NCBI RefSeq assembly: GCF_001650715.1
Contig: NZ_LWQT01000077.1
Coordinates: 1-64,000 of the forward strand
DNA: 64,000 nucleotides
Origin: Paramagnetospirillum marisnigri
Lineage (GTDB): Bacteria > Pseudomonadota > Alphaproteobacteria > Rhodospirillales > Magnetospirillaceae
Direction of reading: 5' to 3'
Shown here: one piece after another, positions 16,400 through 26,200 of the stretch
Position numbering within the stretch: the first letter of the stretch is position 1
Layout of the letters: each line of letters begins with the position of its first letter
Translations under genes and position numbers: made by a program
The notes under the pieces: model-generated
The model's database searches: none
The model's input: the letters and a program-made list of their open reading frames with translations, nothing else
Told to the model about the DNA's origin: nothing

Positions 16400-18265
16400 C
16401 TACAGCCCCTTTTCCATCACCGAGACCAGACGCCGGGCAAAGGCAGCGGGGTCGGCCGGGGGCTCGCCCTCGACGATGCGGGCCTGATCCAGCAGCAGGG
16501 CAGCCATGTCGTCCACCAGCGGGCCGGTGCCTGCGGCGGCGACCTTGGCGGCCAGGCCCTTGATCAGGCCGTGGCGGGGGTTGATCTCCAGGATGCGGGG
16601 CTTTTCGCCCGGACCCTGGCCATGGGCGCGCAGCAGCTTTTCCAGATGCATGCTCATATCGCCCGAATCGGCCACCAGGCAGACGGCGGATTCGGTCAGG
16701 CGCTCCGACACCTTGACGTCCTTGACCTTGTCGCCCAGCGACAGCTTCAGCGCCTCGATCAGGGTGGTGACCTCGCCCGCCGGAGCCTCATCGGCCGCCT
16801 TGTCCTCGGCGCCCTCGGGGGCCTTGACCTTGGAGAGGTCGGCACCCGAAGCGGTGACCGAGCGCAGCTCCTTGTCCTGGTAGCGCGGAATGGCCGACAC
16901 CCAGAACTCGTCGATGGGATCGGTCAGCAGCAGCACCTCGACGCCCTTGGCGATAAAGCCTTCCAGTTGCGGGCTCTGCTTCAGCTTGGCCAGATCGTCG
17001 CCGGTGATGGTGTAGATGGCGTCCTGGCCTTCCTTCATGCGCCCCACATAGTCGGCGAGGGTGGTCCAGCCATCGCCATGGGTGGTACGGAAGCGGCACA
17101 GTTCCAGGATGTCGTCGCGGCGCTCGAAATCCTCGTAGATGCCTTCCTTCAGCACGGCGCCGAAGGTCTCCCAGAAGGTCTCGAAGCCGCCCTCGGCGTC
17201 CTCGGCCTTCTTCTTCAGTTCGCCCAGCACCCGCTTGACCAGGCCGGAGCGGATCTTGGCCAGCACCGGATTGTGCTGCAGCATCTCGCGGCTGACATTG
17301 AGCGGCAGGTCCTGGCTGTCGACCACGCCCTTGACGAAGCGCAGGTAAGGCGGCAGCAGTTCCTCGCAGTCATCGGTGATGAAGACGCGGCGGACATAGA
17401 GCTTCACATGCTGCTTGCGGTCGGGATGGAAGATGTCGAACGGCTTGGACGACGGGATGAACAGCAGGCCGGTATATTCGATGGCCCCTTCCGCCTTGTA
17501 GTGCAGCGTCGACCACGGCTCGTCGAAGGCATGGGCGACGTGGTGGTAGAATTCCTTGTACTGCTCGGGCGTGATCTCGGACTTGGACCGGGTCCACAGG
17601 GCGCTGGCGGAATTGATGGTTTCCTCGTCCTTGTCCGCCTCTTTCAGGCGCACCGGGATGGCGATGTGGTCGGAGTAGCGCTTGACGATGGATTTCAGCC
17701 GGAAGGCCTCGGTGAACTCCGTCTCGCCTTCGCGCAAGCGTAGCGTGATGGACGCGCCGCGCGTCGCCTCGGGGGCCTCGGAGACGGTGAACTCGCCCTT
17801 GCCGTCCGACACCCAGCGCCAGCCCTTGGCCTCGCCCGCCTTGCGGCTGACCACCGTCACTTCGTCGGCCACCATGAAGGCGGAGTAGAAGCCGACGCCG
17901 AACTGGCCGATCAGGTTGACGTCCTTCTTGGCGTCGCCGGTCAGCCGCGCCAGGAATTCCGAAGTGCCGGACTTGGCGATGGTGCCCAGATTGGCGATCA
18001 GTTCGTCATGGTTCATGCCCATGCCGTTATCGGCGATGGTGAGCGTGCCCGCCGCCGCATCGGGAATCAGGCGGATGCAAAATTCGGCATCGCCCGCCAG
18101 CAGGTCGGGCTCGGTGATGGCGCCGTAGCGCAGCCGGTCGCAGGAATCCGAGGCATTGGAGATCAGCTCGCGCAGGAAGATCTCCTTGTTGGAGTAGAGC
18201 GAGTGCACGACGATATCGAGCAGCTTGCCGACTTCCGCCTGGAATTGACGCTTTTCTTCGGCCAT
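16400..18265 (-). CDS. htpG: HtpG, bacterial Hsp90 chaperone
   Basis: This 621-residue protein has the Hsp90 ATPase N-domain (NASDSCDRLRY, then DNGMGMN and GQFGVGFYSAFMVAD), a middle domain and a C-terminal dimer domain. Its full length agrees with HtpG. I start at the ATG at 18265, preceded by GGAG; a TTG two codons earlier is less likely. A possible heat-shock promoter is visible upstream on the same strand. Confidence 0.95.
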   Translation of the reverse strand: MAEEKRQFQAEVGKLLDIVVHSLYSNKEIFLRELISNASDSCDRLRYGAITEPDLLAGDAEFCIRLIPDAAAGTLTIADNGMGMNHDELIANLGTIAKSGTSEFLARLTGDAKKDVNLIGQFGVGFYSAFMVADEVTVVSRKAGEAKGWRWVSDGKGEFTVSEAPEATRGASITLRLREGETEFTEAFRLKSIVKRYSDHIAIPVRLKEADKDEETINSASALWTRSKSEITPEQYKEFYHHVAHAFDEPWSTLHYKAEGAIEYTGLLFIPSSKPFDIFHPDRKQHVKLYVRRVFITDDCEELLPPYLRFVKGVVDSQDLPLNVSREMLQHNPVLAKIRSGLVKRVLGELKKKAEDAEGGFETFWETFGAVLKEGIYEDFERRDDILELCRFRTTHGDGWTTLADYVGRMKEGQDAIYTITGDDLAKLKQSPQLEGFIAKGVEVLLLTDPIDEFWVSAIPRYQDKELRSVTASGADLSKVKAPEGAEDKAADEAPAGEVTTLIEALKLSLGDKVKDVKVSERLTESAVCLVADSGDMSMHLEKLLRAHGQGPGEKPRILEINPRHGLIKGLAAKVAAAGTGPLVDDMAALLLDQARIVEGEPPADPAAFARRLVSVMEKGL

Positions 18266-18310
18266 GGCCAATGAGACTCCACTTGAAAGCTATGAACAGG
18301 AAAGCGCCCT

Positions 18311-18340
18311 GATATGAGGTCAGGTTCGGACGGTTGCAAG
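18311..18340 (-). promoter_or_regulatory. weak candidate heat-shock promoter of htpG
   Basis: On the minus strand CTTGCA and CATATC are spaced 18 bp apart, about 45 bp before the htpG start. This resembles the RpoH pattern with one mismatch in the -35 box and slightly long spacing. Confidence 0.3.
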
Positions 18341-18522
18341 TCCGACGATTCTCGCGGACAATGAAGGTTCGCTCCGGGGGCATTGCCCGAGCGCCCGCAA
18401 GCGGTTATGTATGCCCTCGATTTTCACCCAAGCGACCGTTCGCGGGCGCGGAAAAAGAACCAAGTCGCCCTAGAAGCCGCCCAAGGCGGACCACCCAGCG
18501 ACTGATATTGATGGAGACGTTG

Positions 18523-18885
18523 ATGCAGATTCCCCTCCAGATCACCTTTCACGGCGTGGATCACTCTGACGCCGTTGAAACCCGCATCCGCGAAAAGGTG
18601 GCTAAACTGGAGCAACTCTGCGATCGGATCACCAGCTGCCGCATCGTGATCGAGTCGCACCACCGCAACACCTCCAACCTTCATCACAAAGGGGAACCCT
18701 TCCATATTCGCCTCGACATCACCGTGCCCGGCACCGAACTGGTGGTGAAGCGCGACCCCAAGGACAGCCACGTCAACGAAGACATCTATGTGGCCCTGCG
18801 CGAAACCTTCGCCAGCATGGAGCGTCAGCTGAAGGAATATGTCGAGCGCATGCGCGGCGACGTGAAGGCACGCGCCCGCGCCTGA
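18523..18885 (+). CDS. hpf: ribosome hibernation promoting factor, short form
   Basis: This 120-residue protein has the RaiA/HPF fold: QITFHGVDHSDAVETRIREKVAKLE at the start and a basic C-terminal part. It binds the 30S subunit and drives ribosomes into an inactive state in stationary phase. The C-terminal extension of long HPF is absent. The start at 18523 has GGAG six bases upstream; ATG 18511 is an alternative. The usual neighbours rpoN and ptsN are not here. Confidence 0.87.
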   Translation: MQIPLQITFHGVDHSDAVETRIREKVAKLEQLCDRITSCRIVIESHHRNTSNLHHKGEPFHIRLDITVPGTELVVKRDPKDSHVNEDIYVALRETFASMERQLKEYVERMRGDVKARARA

Positions 18886-18903
18886 TCGTGATCTGACCGA
18901 CCT

Positions 18904-18942
18904 GCATGGGTGGGGCAAACCCACCCATGCATCAAATTTTTT
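18904..18942 (+). terminator. rho-independent terminator of hpf
   Basis: A perfect 11-bp stem, GCATGGGTGGG with CCCACCCATGC around the loop GCAAA, is followed after six bases by a run of six T. It lies 18 bases after the hpf stop. Confidence 0.9.
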
Positions 18943-19039
18943 GAACTGAACTCCGCGCAAGGTTGAAGCGCGCCCTTAGTTCATGTACAAGGCTGTTCGA
19001 TATTGCGGCGCAGCATAACCGGCGCCCACCGGACCAGCC

Positions 19040-19897
19040 ATGAACATCGACCTCGCCAGAACCTTCCTCGAAATCGTCGACACCGGCAATTTCAACAAGG
19101 CCGCCGAACGGCTTTCCGTCACCCAATCCACCGTCAGCATGCGCATCAAGGCGCTGGAGGACGAATTGGGGCGCCCGCTGTTCGTGCGGTCCAAATCCGG
19201 CACGCAACTGACCGCCGCCGGGCTGCAGTTCCGCCGCTATGCCACCACCATGGTCCGGGTCTGGGAACAGGCCCGCCAGGAACTGGCGCTGCCGCCGGGC
19301 TTTCGCACCGTCTTGAATATCGGCGGCCAGTTCTCGCTGTGGGACCGGCTGCTGGTGCAGTGGATTCCCTGGATGCGCACCGCCATGCCCGATGTCGCCC
19401 TGAAGGCCGAGGTCGGGCTGTCGGACGGCTTGATGCGCCAGTTGATGGAAGGCCTGCTGGATGTGGGGGTGATGTATTCGCCGACCTCGCGCCCCGGCCT
19501 GCATATCGAGAAGCTGCTGGAGGAACGCCTGGTGATGGTCTCCACCCGGCGCCGCTCGGTGGAGGAATGGGACGTGGATTACGTGCTGGTGGATTGGGGG
19601 CCGGAATTCCGCGCCGCCCACAGCCAGGCCTTCCCCGACCTCAAGACTCCGGCGGTGTCGGTGGGTCTGGGCGCGCTGGGCCTGCAGCATATCCTGGCCT
19701 ATGGCGGCACCGGCTATCTGCCCATGCGGGTGGCGCGCAGCTATCTGGCGGCGGGCCGACTGTTCCTGGTCAGCCAGGCGCCGGAATTCCGCCGCCCCGC
19801 CTATCTGGTCCATGCCGAGGACGAAGCCCGCGAGGACTGGTTCGCCACCGCGCTGGACGGGTTGCGCTACGTCGCCTCGCTGGAAAACGAAGAGTAG
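19040..19897 (+). CDS. LysR-family transcriptional regulator
   Basis: This 285-residue protein has an N-terminal winged helix-turn-helix (FLEIVDTGNFNKAAERLSVTQSTVSMRIKALE, residues 7-38) and a LysR substrate-binding domain from about residue 90. It is slightly shorter than the usual 300 residues. The target and effector are unknown. LysR regulators often control a divergent neighbour, but here the upstream gene hpf runs in the same direction and is closed off by a terminator. Confidence 0.9.
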   Translation: MNIDLARTFLEIVDTGNFNKAAERLSVTQSTVSMRIKALEDELGRPLFVRSKSGTQLTAAGLQFRRYATTMVRVWEQARQELALPPGFRTVLNIGGQFSLWDRLLVQWIPWMRTAMPDVALKAEVGLSDGLMRQLMEGLLDVGVMYSPTSRPGLHIEKLLEERLVMVSTRRRSVEEWDVDYVLVDWGPEFRAAHSQAFPDLKTPAVSVGLGALGLQHILAYGGTGYLPMRVARSYLAAGRLFLVSQAPEFRRPAYLVHAEDEAREDWFATALDGLRYVASLENEE

Positions 19898-20012
19898 CCA
19901 AACCTTCGCATTAGACTCCCCCGGACCACATAACCTTTCGGTTATGGATGGCCGAGAAAGGATCGGGTATTACCCTTATTGGGATGGGTGCCCTCCTTTG
20001 GGGGATCAAGGT

Positions 20013-20495
20013 ATGTCGATCGCGTGGCGCGATGCCATGAGCGTGGGGGACCCCGTCATTGATGCCGATCACCGGCATCTGGTGGAGATGATCAACGTCT
20101 TCGAAGCTGCCATCGTCGGCACTATCGACCACAAGAAGGTGGCGCGGGTGCTGCTGGGACTGGTGGAATACACCGGCGAGCATTTCAAGCGCGAAGAAGA
20201 TATCCAGCTGAAGATCCGCTATCCCTACCACGAGTCCCACCGTCACGGTCACCGTGACGTGCTGCGGCAACTGACCGGCATCGTCCAGACCTATACCGCC
20301 GCCCGGGGCGAGGAGCGCGACCGCATGATCCGCGACCTGGGCAAGTTCCTGCGGGAATGGCTGGTGGATCACATCATCCAGTCCGACCTGCGGATGAAGC
20401 CCTATGTCCTGAAGCAGCAGGCCGAGGAGGCCGAGGCCCGAAAGCGCCAGCGGGCCGCCATCGCCGTGTCGGAACAGATCGCCGGGGTGCGGTGA
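20013..20495 (+). CDS. bacteriohemerythrin (single domain)
   Basis: This 160-residue protein shows the hemerythrin diiron ligand pattern: a His in DADHRH, HFKREED (His and Glu), HESHRHGH, then LVDHIIQSDLRM with the final His and Asp. Such proteins bind O2 reversibly or act in O2 sensing and iron handling; they are abundant in microaerobic spirilla. The C-terminal 25 residues are charged and extend beyond the domain. The start at 20013 follows AAGG. Confidence 0.88.
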   Translation: MSIAWRDAMSVGDPVIDADHRHLVEMINVFEAAIVGTIDHKKVARVLLGLVEYTGEHFKREEDIQLKIRYPYHESHRHGHRDVLRQLTGIVQTYTAARGEERDRMIRDLGKFLREWLVDHIIQSDLRMKPYVLKQQAEEAEARKRQRAAIAVSEQIAGVR

Positions 20496-20502
20496 AACGG
20501 AG

Positions 20503-21012
20503 TCAGGAGCGGGTCAGTGGCGGGAAAGCCGCCACGCCCTTGACCTCGCGCTCGTATTCCAATGAAGCCCGGACATTGGGATAGGCCAGGGAGTCCCAGG
20601 GAATGTCGTCCCAGGACAGCAGGGCCACCTCCAGGCTTTCCGGACCGGCGGCGAACCGGTCGTCAAGCATGCGGGCGCGGTAGATCAGGTGGACCTGGCT
20701 GATCTGGGGGATGGAGGTGATGGTCAGCAAGCCGTCGACCTCGACCCTGGCCTGGGCCTCTTCCCAAACCTCGCGCGCCGCTCCCTGCTCGGTGGTCTCT
20801 CCCAGTTCCATGTACCCCACCGGCATGGTCCAATAGCCCAGGCGGGGCTCGATGGCGCGACGCACCAGCAGGTAACGATCCTGCCAGGTGCAGACCGCGC
20901 CGACGATCACCTTGGGATTCTCGTACATCACGAAGCCACAGTCGCCGCAGACCAGGCGTTCGCGGTCGTCGCCGTCGGGGATAGTCCGAATGGTAGGGCC
21001 GGATGGTTTCAT
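20503..21012 (-). CDS. Nudix hydrolase with N-terminal zinc ribbon
   Basis: This 169-residue protein has a short zinc ribbon (CGDCGF, residues about 21-26; only the first Cys pair is clear) and a Nudix box ([23 protein letters not shown], shown in part: residues about 70-92). Nudix enzymes hydrolyse nucleoside diphosphates linked to other groups; the architecture resembles NADH pyrophosphatase-like or ADP-ribose-type enzymes. The substrate is not predictable. The start at 21012 lacks a clear ribosome site, and upstream ATGs exist. Confidence 0.8.
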   Translation of the reverse strand: MKPSGPTIRTIPDGDDRERLVCGDCGFVMYENPKVIVGAVCTWQDRYLLVRRAIEPRLGYWTMPVGYMELGETTEQGAAREVWEEAQARVEVDGLLTITSIPQISQVHLIYRARMLDDRFAAGPESLEVALLSWDDIPWDSLAYPNVRASLEYEREVKGVAAFPPLTRS

Positions 21013-21171
21013 TGGGGCAGTGTCGCCGAATTTCTCTTGTCTGTCATGTGTCGAGGATGCTAGCCAACCCCCCATGGTCGGGTTACCCTTCACGCGTGGG
21101 GATGGATCGGCTGTTCAACCAGGCGGAGGGTTGCTTGCGCTATTGCCTGATCTGTCTCATTCGGAAAAGCC

Positions 21172-22788
21172 ATGGCTAGACAGTTTTCCCTGTCGGTCAG
21201 CGATGCCTTCGCCCAGGCCATGCGTACCTGGGAATCGGGCAATGCCACCGAGGCCCGCAGGCTGGCCCGGCTGATCGCCGATGCCAATCCCGGATTCGGC
21301 GGCGCCCATTACCTGCTGGGCGCCATCGCCCTGTCCCAGGGCCAGGCCCGCAAGGCGTCCGAACATCTGTCGCGGGCAGTGGCCGCCGACCCCAACCAAT
21401 CGGTGCCGCGACTGGCGCTGGGCCGTGCCCTGGAGGCTCAGAACAGCCTGAACGCGGCCATCGTCCAGTATCGCGCCGTCCTGATCACCGAGCCAGACCA
21501 TGCCGAGGCCCATGCCCGCCTGGCGGCGCTGCTGGCCCGCACCGGCAAGGCCAGCCAGGCGCTGGATCATGGCCGCCATGCCATCGCCGTCAATCCCAAC
21601 CATGCCGAGGCCCTGTGCGCCCTGGGCGCCTTGCTGCATCAACAGGGCGAGGACCGCGAGGCGCGGGGCTATCTGGAACGGGCCCTGGCGCTGCGGCCCG
21701 ACTGGGGGGTGGCACTGCACAATTACGGTCTGGTGCTGCGGCGCCTGGGCGAGGCGGAGCGGGCCGCCGCCCTGTTGTCCGGAGCGGTGGACCTGCGCCG
21801 CGACCATGCCGCCACCCGGGCCAATCTGGCCGGTGCCCTGCGCGAGATGGGGCGGCTGGACGAGGCGCGTATCCAGGCCGAGCAGGCCGCCAAGCTCGCG
21901 CCGCGCGACGCGGTCGGCTGGATGGAGCTGGGATTGATCCGCAACGCCCAGGGCATGCCGGAAGGAGCCGCCGCCGCCTTCGAGCGCGCCGTCACCGCCG
22001 AGCCGGATTCGGTGGACGCCCATTGGTGCCTGGCCGAGGCGCGCCGCCTGCTGGGCGAAACCGCCAAGGCGACCGCCCATTATCGCCGCTGCCTCGAACT
22101 CGACCCCGACGATACCCACGGCGCCGCCCTGGGCCTTGCCCTGACCGGCGGGGCGCCGGTGCCGCAACGCGCCCCCGACGCCTATGTGCGCCAGTTGTTC
22201 GACGACTATGCCGAGACCTTCGACAGCGCCCTGGTCAACCGGCTGGGCTATCGTGCTCCGGCGCTGCTGGCCGAAGCATTGGAACGGGATCTGGTCCGCA
22301 AGACCGGGCTGGCCGTGCTGGATGCCGGTTGCGGCACCGGCCTGGCCGCGCCGGTCTTGCGGCCCCTGGCCGGACGGCTCGACGGCATCGACCTGTCGCC
22401 CGCCATGGTGGACAAGGCCCGCGCCCGGGGCCTGTATGACGATTTGGCCGTGGGCGAGCTTGGCGCGGCGCTGACCACCCGTCCCGCCACCTACGACCTG
22501 ATCGTGGCCGCCGACGTGCTGGTCTATTTCGGTGATCTGGAACCGGTGCTTCACGCCGGTTTCGCCGCGCTTCGCCCCGGCGGCATCTTCGCCTTCACGG
22601 TGGAGCGGGCCGAGGATTGTTCGTCCTATCTGCTGGGAGCCAAGAACCGCTACGCCCATGCCGAGGATTACGTGGCCGCCAAGGCCCAGGTGGCGGGCTT
22701 TGCCCTGGCCCGCATGGACCACGCGGTCACCCGCCGCGAGGCCGAGGCCGAGGTTCCCGGCCTGGTGGTCATCCTGCGTCGGCCATGA
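21172..22788 (+). CDS. TPR-repeat protein fused to a SAM-dependent methyltransferase
   Basis: This 538-residue protein has about nine to ten TPR helices pairs in residues 8-330, for example YLLGAIALSQGQARKASEHL and ALRPDWGVALHNYGLVLRRLGE. A class I methyltransferase domain with VLDAGCGTG near residue 382 and a later VLVYFGDLEPVL helix follows. The TPR part probably selects a protein or glycan partner for methylation. The 3' end overlaps the convergent gene by 20 bp. The target is unknown. Confidence 0.85.
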   Translation: MARQFSLSVSDAFAQAMRTWESGNATEARRLARLIADANPGFGGAHYLLGAIALSQGQARKASEHLSRAVAADPNQSVPRLALGRALEAQNSLNAAIVQYRAVLITEPDHAEAHARLAALLARTGKASQALDHGRHAIAVNPNHAEALCALGALLHQQGEDREARGYLERALALRPDWGVALHNYGLVLRRLGEAERAAALLSGAVDLRRDHAATRANLAGALREMGRLDEARIQAEQAAKLAPRDAVGWMELGLIRNAQGMPEGAAAAFERAVTAEPDSVDAHWCLAEARRLLGETAKATAHYRRCLELDPDDTHGAALGLALTGGAPVPQRAPDAYVRQLFDDYAETFDSALVNRLGYRAPALLAEALERDLVRKTGLAVLDAGCGTGLAAPVLRPLAGRLDGIDLSPAMVDKARARGLYDDLAVGELGAALTTRPATYDLIVAADVLVYFGDLEPVLHAGFAALRPGGIFAFTVERAEDCSSYLLGAKNRYAHAEDYVAAKAQVAGFALARMDHAVTRREAEAEVPGLVVILRRP

Positions 22789-23623
22789 TGGCGGCCAGGC
22801 CCTCGCGATAACCGGGATATTTCAGCCGCACCCCCAACTCCTCCTTCATGCGCCGGTTGGAGACCCGCTTGTTATCGGCATAGAAACTGAGCGCCATGGG
22901 CGACAGCACCGATTTGGCCTCCTCCCAGGGAAGTTCCGGCGGGGGTTCCACCCCCAGCAGGGCACAGGCATGGGCGATCACCTCTTGGGGCGGCGCCGCG
23001 TCGTCATCGCACAGATTATAGATGCCCCCTGGACGGGGACGCGCCAGCGAGGCCGCCACCGCGCTGGCGATATCCTCCACATGGATACGGCTGAACACCT
23101 GACCGGGCTTGCTGATGCGCCTCGCCTCGCCCGCCCGCACAGTGTCGATGGCGGAGCGTCCGGGGCCATAGATTCCCGCCAGCCGGAAGACATGGGCCGA
23201 CAGGTCCAGCCCCAATTCCAGCCATTGCCGCTCGGCCGCGACCCGGCGGCGCGAGCGCTCCAGCGACGGATTGACCGGCGTCTCCTCGTCCACCCAGCCG
23301 CCGCCGTGATCGCCATAAACCCCGGTGGTGGAGAGATAGCCGACCCAATCGGGGGCGCGGGCACGGATGGCGTCGCCCATCACATCCAGCACCGGGTCTC
23401 CCATTGCGTCCGGCGGCACCGAGGACAAGACCGCCGCCACCCCGTCCAGGCACGCAGGGTCCAGCGGATGGTCGCGGTCGAAAGGCAGCACCGTGACCCC
23501 GGGCAAATCCACTGCCTCGCCCGAGCGGGTGGTGCCCGTCACCTGCCACCCGGCCGCCGCCAGGGTCCGGGCGATCACCCGGCCGGAGAAACCCAGCCCG
23601 AACAGAAAGAACTTACGTGTCAC
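22769..23623 (-). CDS. NAD(P)-dependent epimerase/dehydratase-like protein (YeeZ-like)
   Basis: This 284-residue short-chain Rossmann protein has an N-terminal dinucleotide motif LFGLGFSGRVIARTL and the conserved YLSTTGVYGDHGG. It resembles the YeeZ-type extended SDR proteins, whose substrates are unknown. The GTG start has GGAGG upstream. A GC-palindrome (23648-23674) lies just upstream. Confidence 0.78.
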   Translation of the reverse strand: MTRKFFLFGLGFSGRVIARTLAAAGWQVTGTTRSGEAVDLPGVTVLPFDRDHPLDPACLDGVAAVLSSVPPDAMGDPVLDVMGDAIRARAPDWVGYLSTTGVYGDHGGGWVDEETPVNPSLERSRRRVAAERQWLELGLDLSAHVFRLAGIYGPGRSAIDTVRAGEARRISKPGQVFSRIHVEDIASAVAASLARPRPGGIYNLCDDDAAPPQEVIAHACALLGVEPPPELPWEEAKSVLSPMALSFYADNKRVSNRRMKEELGVRLKYPGYREGLAAIMADAG

Positions 23624-23647
23624 CTCGTCATCCTCCCTTTCCGGGCT

Positions 23648-23674
23648 CCCTCCCCCGGCTCGGCCGGGGGAGGG
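23648..23674. repeat. GC-rich intergenic palindrome
   Basis: CCCTCCCCCGG pairs with CCGGGGGAGGG around a 5-nt loop. Related palindromes occur at 31733-31758 and 62573-62602. It lies between divergent genes. Confidence 0.75.
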
Positions 23675-23739
23675 TTGGGGTGGGGGCCATCCGCATGTCC
23701 CCCTTGCATCCGCCCCGCTTTTGATGACACTACGCCGTC

Positions 23740-24486
23740 ATGAAGCGTCTCGTCATCCTTTTGGCACCCCTCCTGCTCGCCGCCCTGCCGGCGCGGGCCG
23801 AGGCCATCAATCCCCGCCAGGAATACCGCACCTGCCTGCATCTGGCCCGCACCAAGCCCGACGAGGGCTGGGAGGAAGCCATCGCCTGGACCTCGCTGGG
23901 CGGCGGCGAACCGGCACGCCACTGCGCCGCCGTGGCGCTGATCGGACTAGGCAAGCTGGAAGAGGCGGCAACGCGGCTGGAAGCCCTGGCCAGCCAAAGC
24001 CGCGCCGCCCCCGCCCTGCGCGCCGAGATGCTGGCCCAGGCGGCCCAGGCCTGGCTGCATGCCGGACAGCCGGAAAAGGCCCTGGCCGACCTGGATACCG
24101 GCCTTTCGCTGGTGCCGGGCCAGCCCGACCTGCTGCTGGACAAGGCGGTGGTCTATGCCCAGGCAGCCCATTATCCCAAGGCGGTGGAGGCCTTGAGCCA
24201 GGTGCTCAAGACCCAGCCCAACCGGGTCGAGGCTATGGTGCTGCGCGCCAGCGCCTATCGCTACATGGACAAGCTGGACTTGGCCAAGGATGACATCGCC
24301 CGCGCCCTGGTGCTGGAGCCCGGCGTTCCCGACGCCCTGCTGGAACGCGGCATGATCCGCCGCCTGGAGGACAACACCGCCGGAGCCCGCGAGGACTGGC
24401 TGAAGGTGATCAACGCCGTCCCCGACAGCACCGCCGCCGACACCGCCCGGCGCAATCTGGAACTGATGGATGTGAAGGTGAAATAG
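23740..24486 (+). CDS. exported TPR protein
   Basis: This 248-residue protein has a clear signal peptide (MKRLVILLAPLLLAALPARA) followed by about four TPR motifs, for example QAAHYPKAVEALSQVLKTQPN. It is probably periplasmic and mediates protein contacts; its function is unknown. It starts a three-gene run with two small unknown genes 8 bp and less apart. Confidence 0.82.
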   Translation: MKRLVILLAPLLLAALPARAEAINPRQEYRTCLHLARTKPDEGWEEAIAWTSLGGGEPARHCAAVALIGLGKLEEAATRLEALASQSRAAPALRAEMLAQAAQAWLHAGQPEKALADLDTGLSLVPGQPDLLLDKAVVYAQAAHYPKAVEALSQVLKTQPNRVEAMVLRASAYRYMDKLDLAKDDIARALVLEPGVPDALLERGMIRRLEDNTAGAREDWLKVINAVPDSTAADTARRNLELMDVKVK

Positions 24487-24494
24487 CCAAGGTC

Positions 24495-24794
24495 ATGATC
24501 CAGGCCTCCACCTTCCGTCATCGCGCCCTGGGGACGCTGATCCGCCTTCAGGCGGACGGGTCGCCCGCCCTGGACCTGTTGCCGCGCGAGGCCGGGACTA
24601 TCGCCCTGGCGCTTCTTGCCCTGAGTGATGGCCGCTCGGCCGAATCCGAGATCTATCTCAGTCCGATGGCCAGCGACCATGCGCTCCACGCCACCGCCAG
24701 CCATGGCGGCATCCGGCTGGGAGACCAGTTCCTGGACTGGGATCAGGTGCGGCAATTGGCGACGCTTCTCGCCGACAGCGCCAAGGCAAGCTGA
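24495..24794 (+). CDS. small protein of unknown function
   Basis: This 99-residue acidic protein shows no recognised domain and has no signal or membrane segment. It lies 8 bp after the exported TPR gene, and its stop overlaps the next start by one base (TGATG), so the three form an operon. The codon usage is like its neighbours, which supports it being real. Confidence 0.65.
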   Translation: MIQASTFRHRALGTLIRLQADGSPALDLLPREAGTIALALLALSDGRSAESEIYLSPMASDHALHATASHGGIRLGDQFLDWDQVRQLATLLADSAKAS

Positions 24795-25098
24795 TGGCCA
24801 GCGCCGCCGAGATCATCGCCGTGATCCGCTCGCTGCCCTCGGTTCCCTTCGCCCGCCTGGAGGTGGACGACACGGAAGTGAGCCTGGTCTATGAGGGACG
24901 CGCCCTGGCCCGGGTCGGCGTGGCCAGTACCGACCGGCCGACGCTGTGGTCGGCCAACCAGATGCTGAACGATCTGGCCCATCAGGCCCTGTTCCAGTCG
25001 GATATCAAGACGCTGGCCCCGGCCGAGGCGGTCAATGCCGCCCATCAGGTGCTGGAATGGTGGGACGCGGTGGTCTGCGCCATCGCCCGCGAGAATCT

Positions 25099-25102
<4 letters not shown>
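24794..25102 (+). CDS. small protein of unknown function
   Basis: This 102-residue soluble protein is not recognised. It is the last gene of the TPR operon and its stop overlaps the convergent UDP-glucuronate decarboxylase gene by 4 bases. The repeated pairing with the 99-residue neighbour suggests the two act together, but that is only a guess from position. Confidence 0.62.
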
Positions 25103-26046
<944 letters not shown>

Positions 26047-26200
26047 TCTTGGGCCCAGCCTTCTTGACGCCTGACGCCCCCTAGTTACGGCGGCCCGGGC
26101 CAAATGGCAATCCCATTCCCGTGCCGCCTCTCACGATTCGCTGGACAGTGCCCGCGAACAAGGCCATGAGTCTGGGATCAAGGCGAGGGGCTCAGACTTG

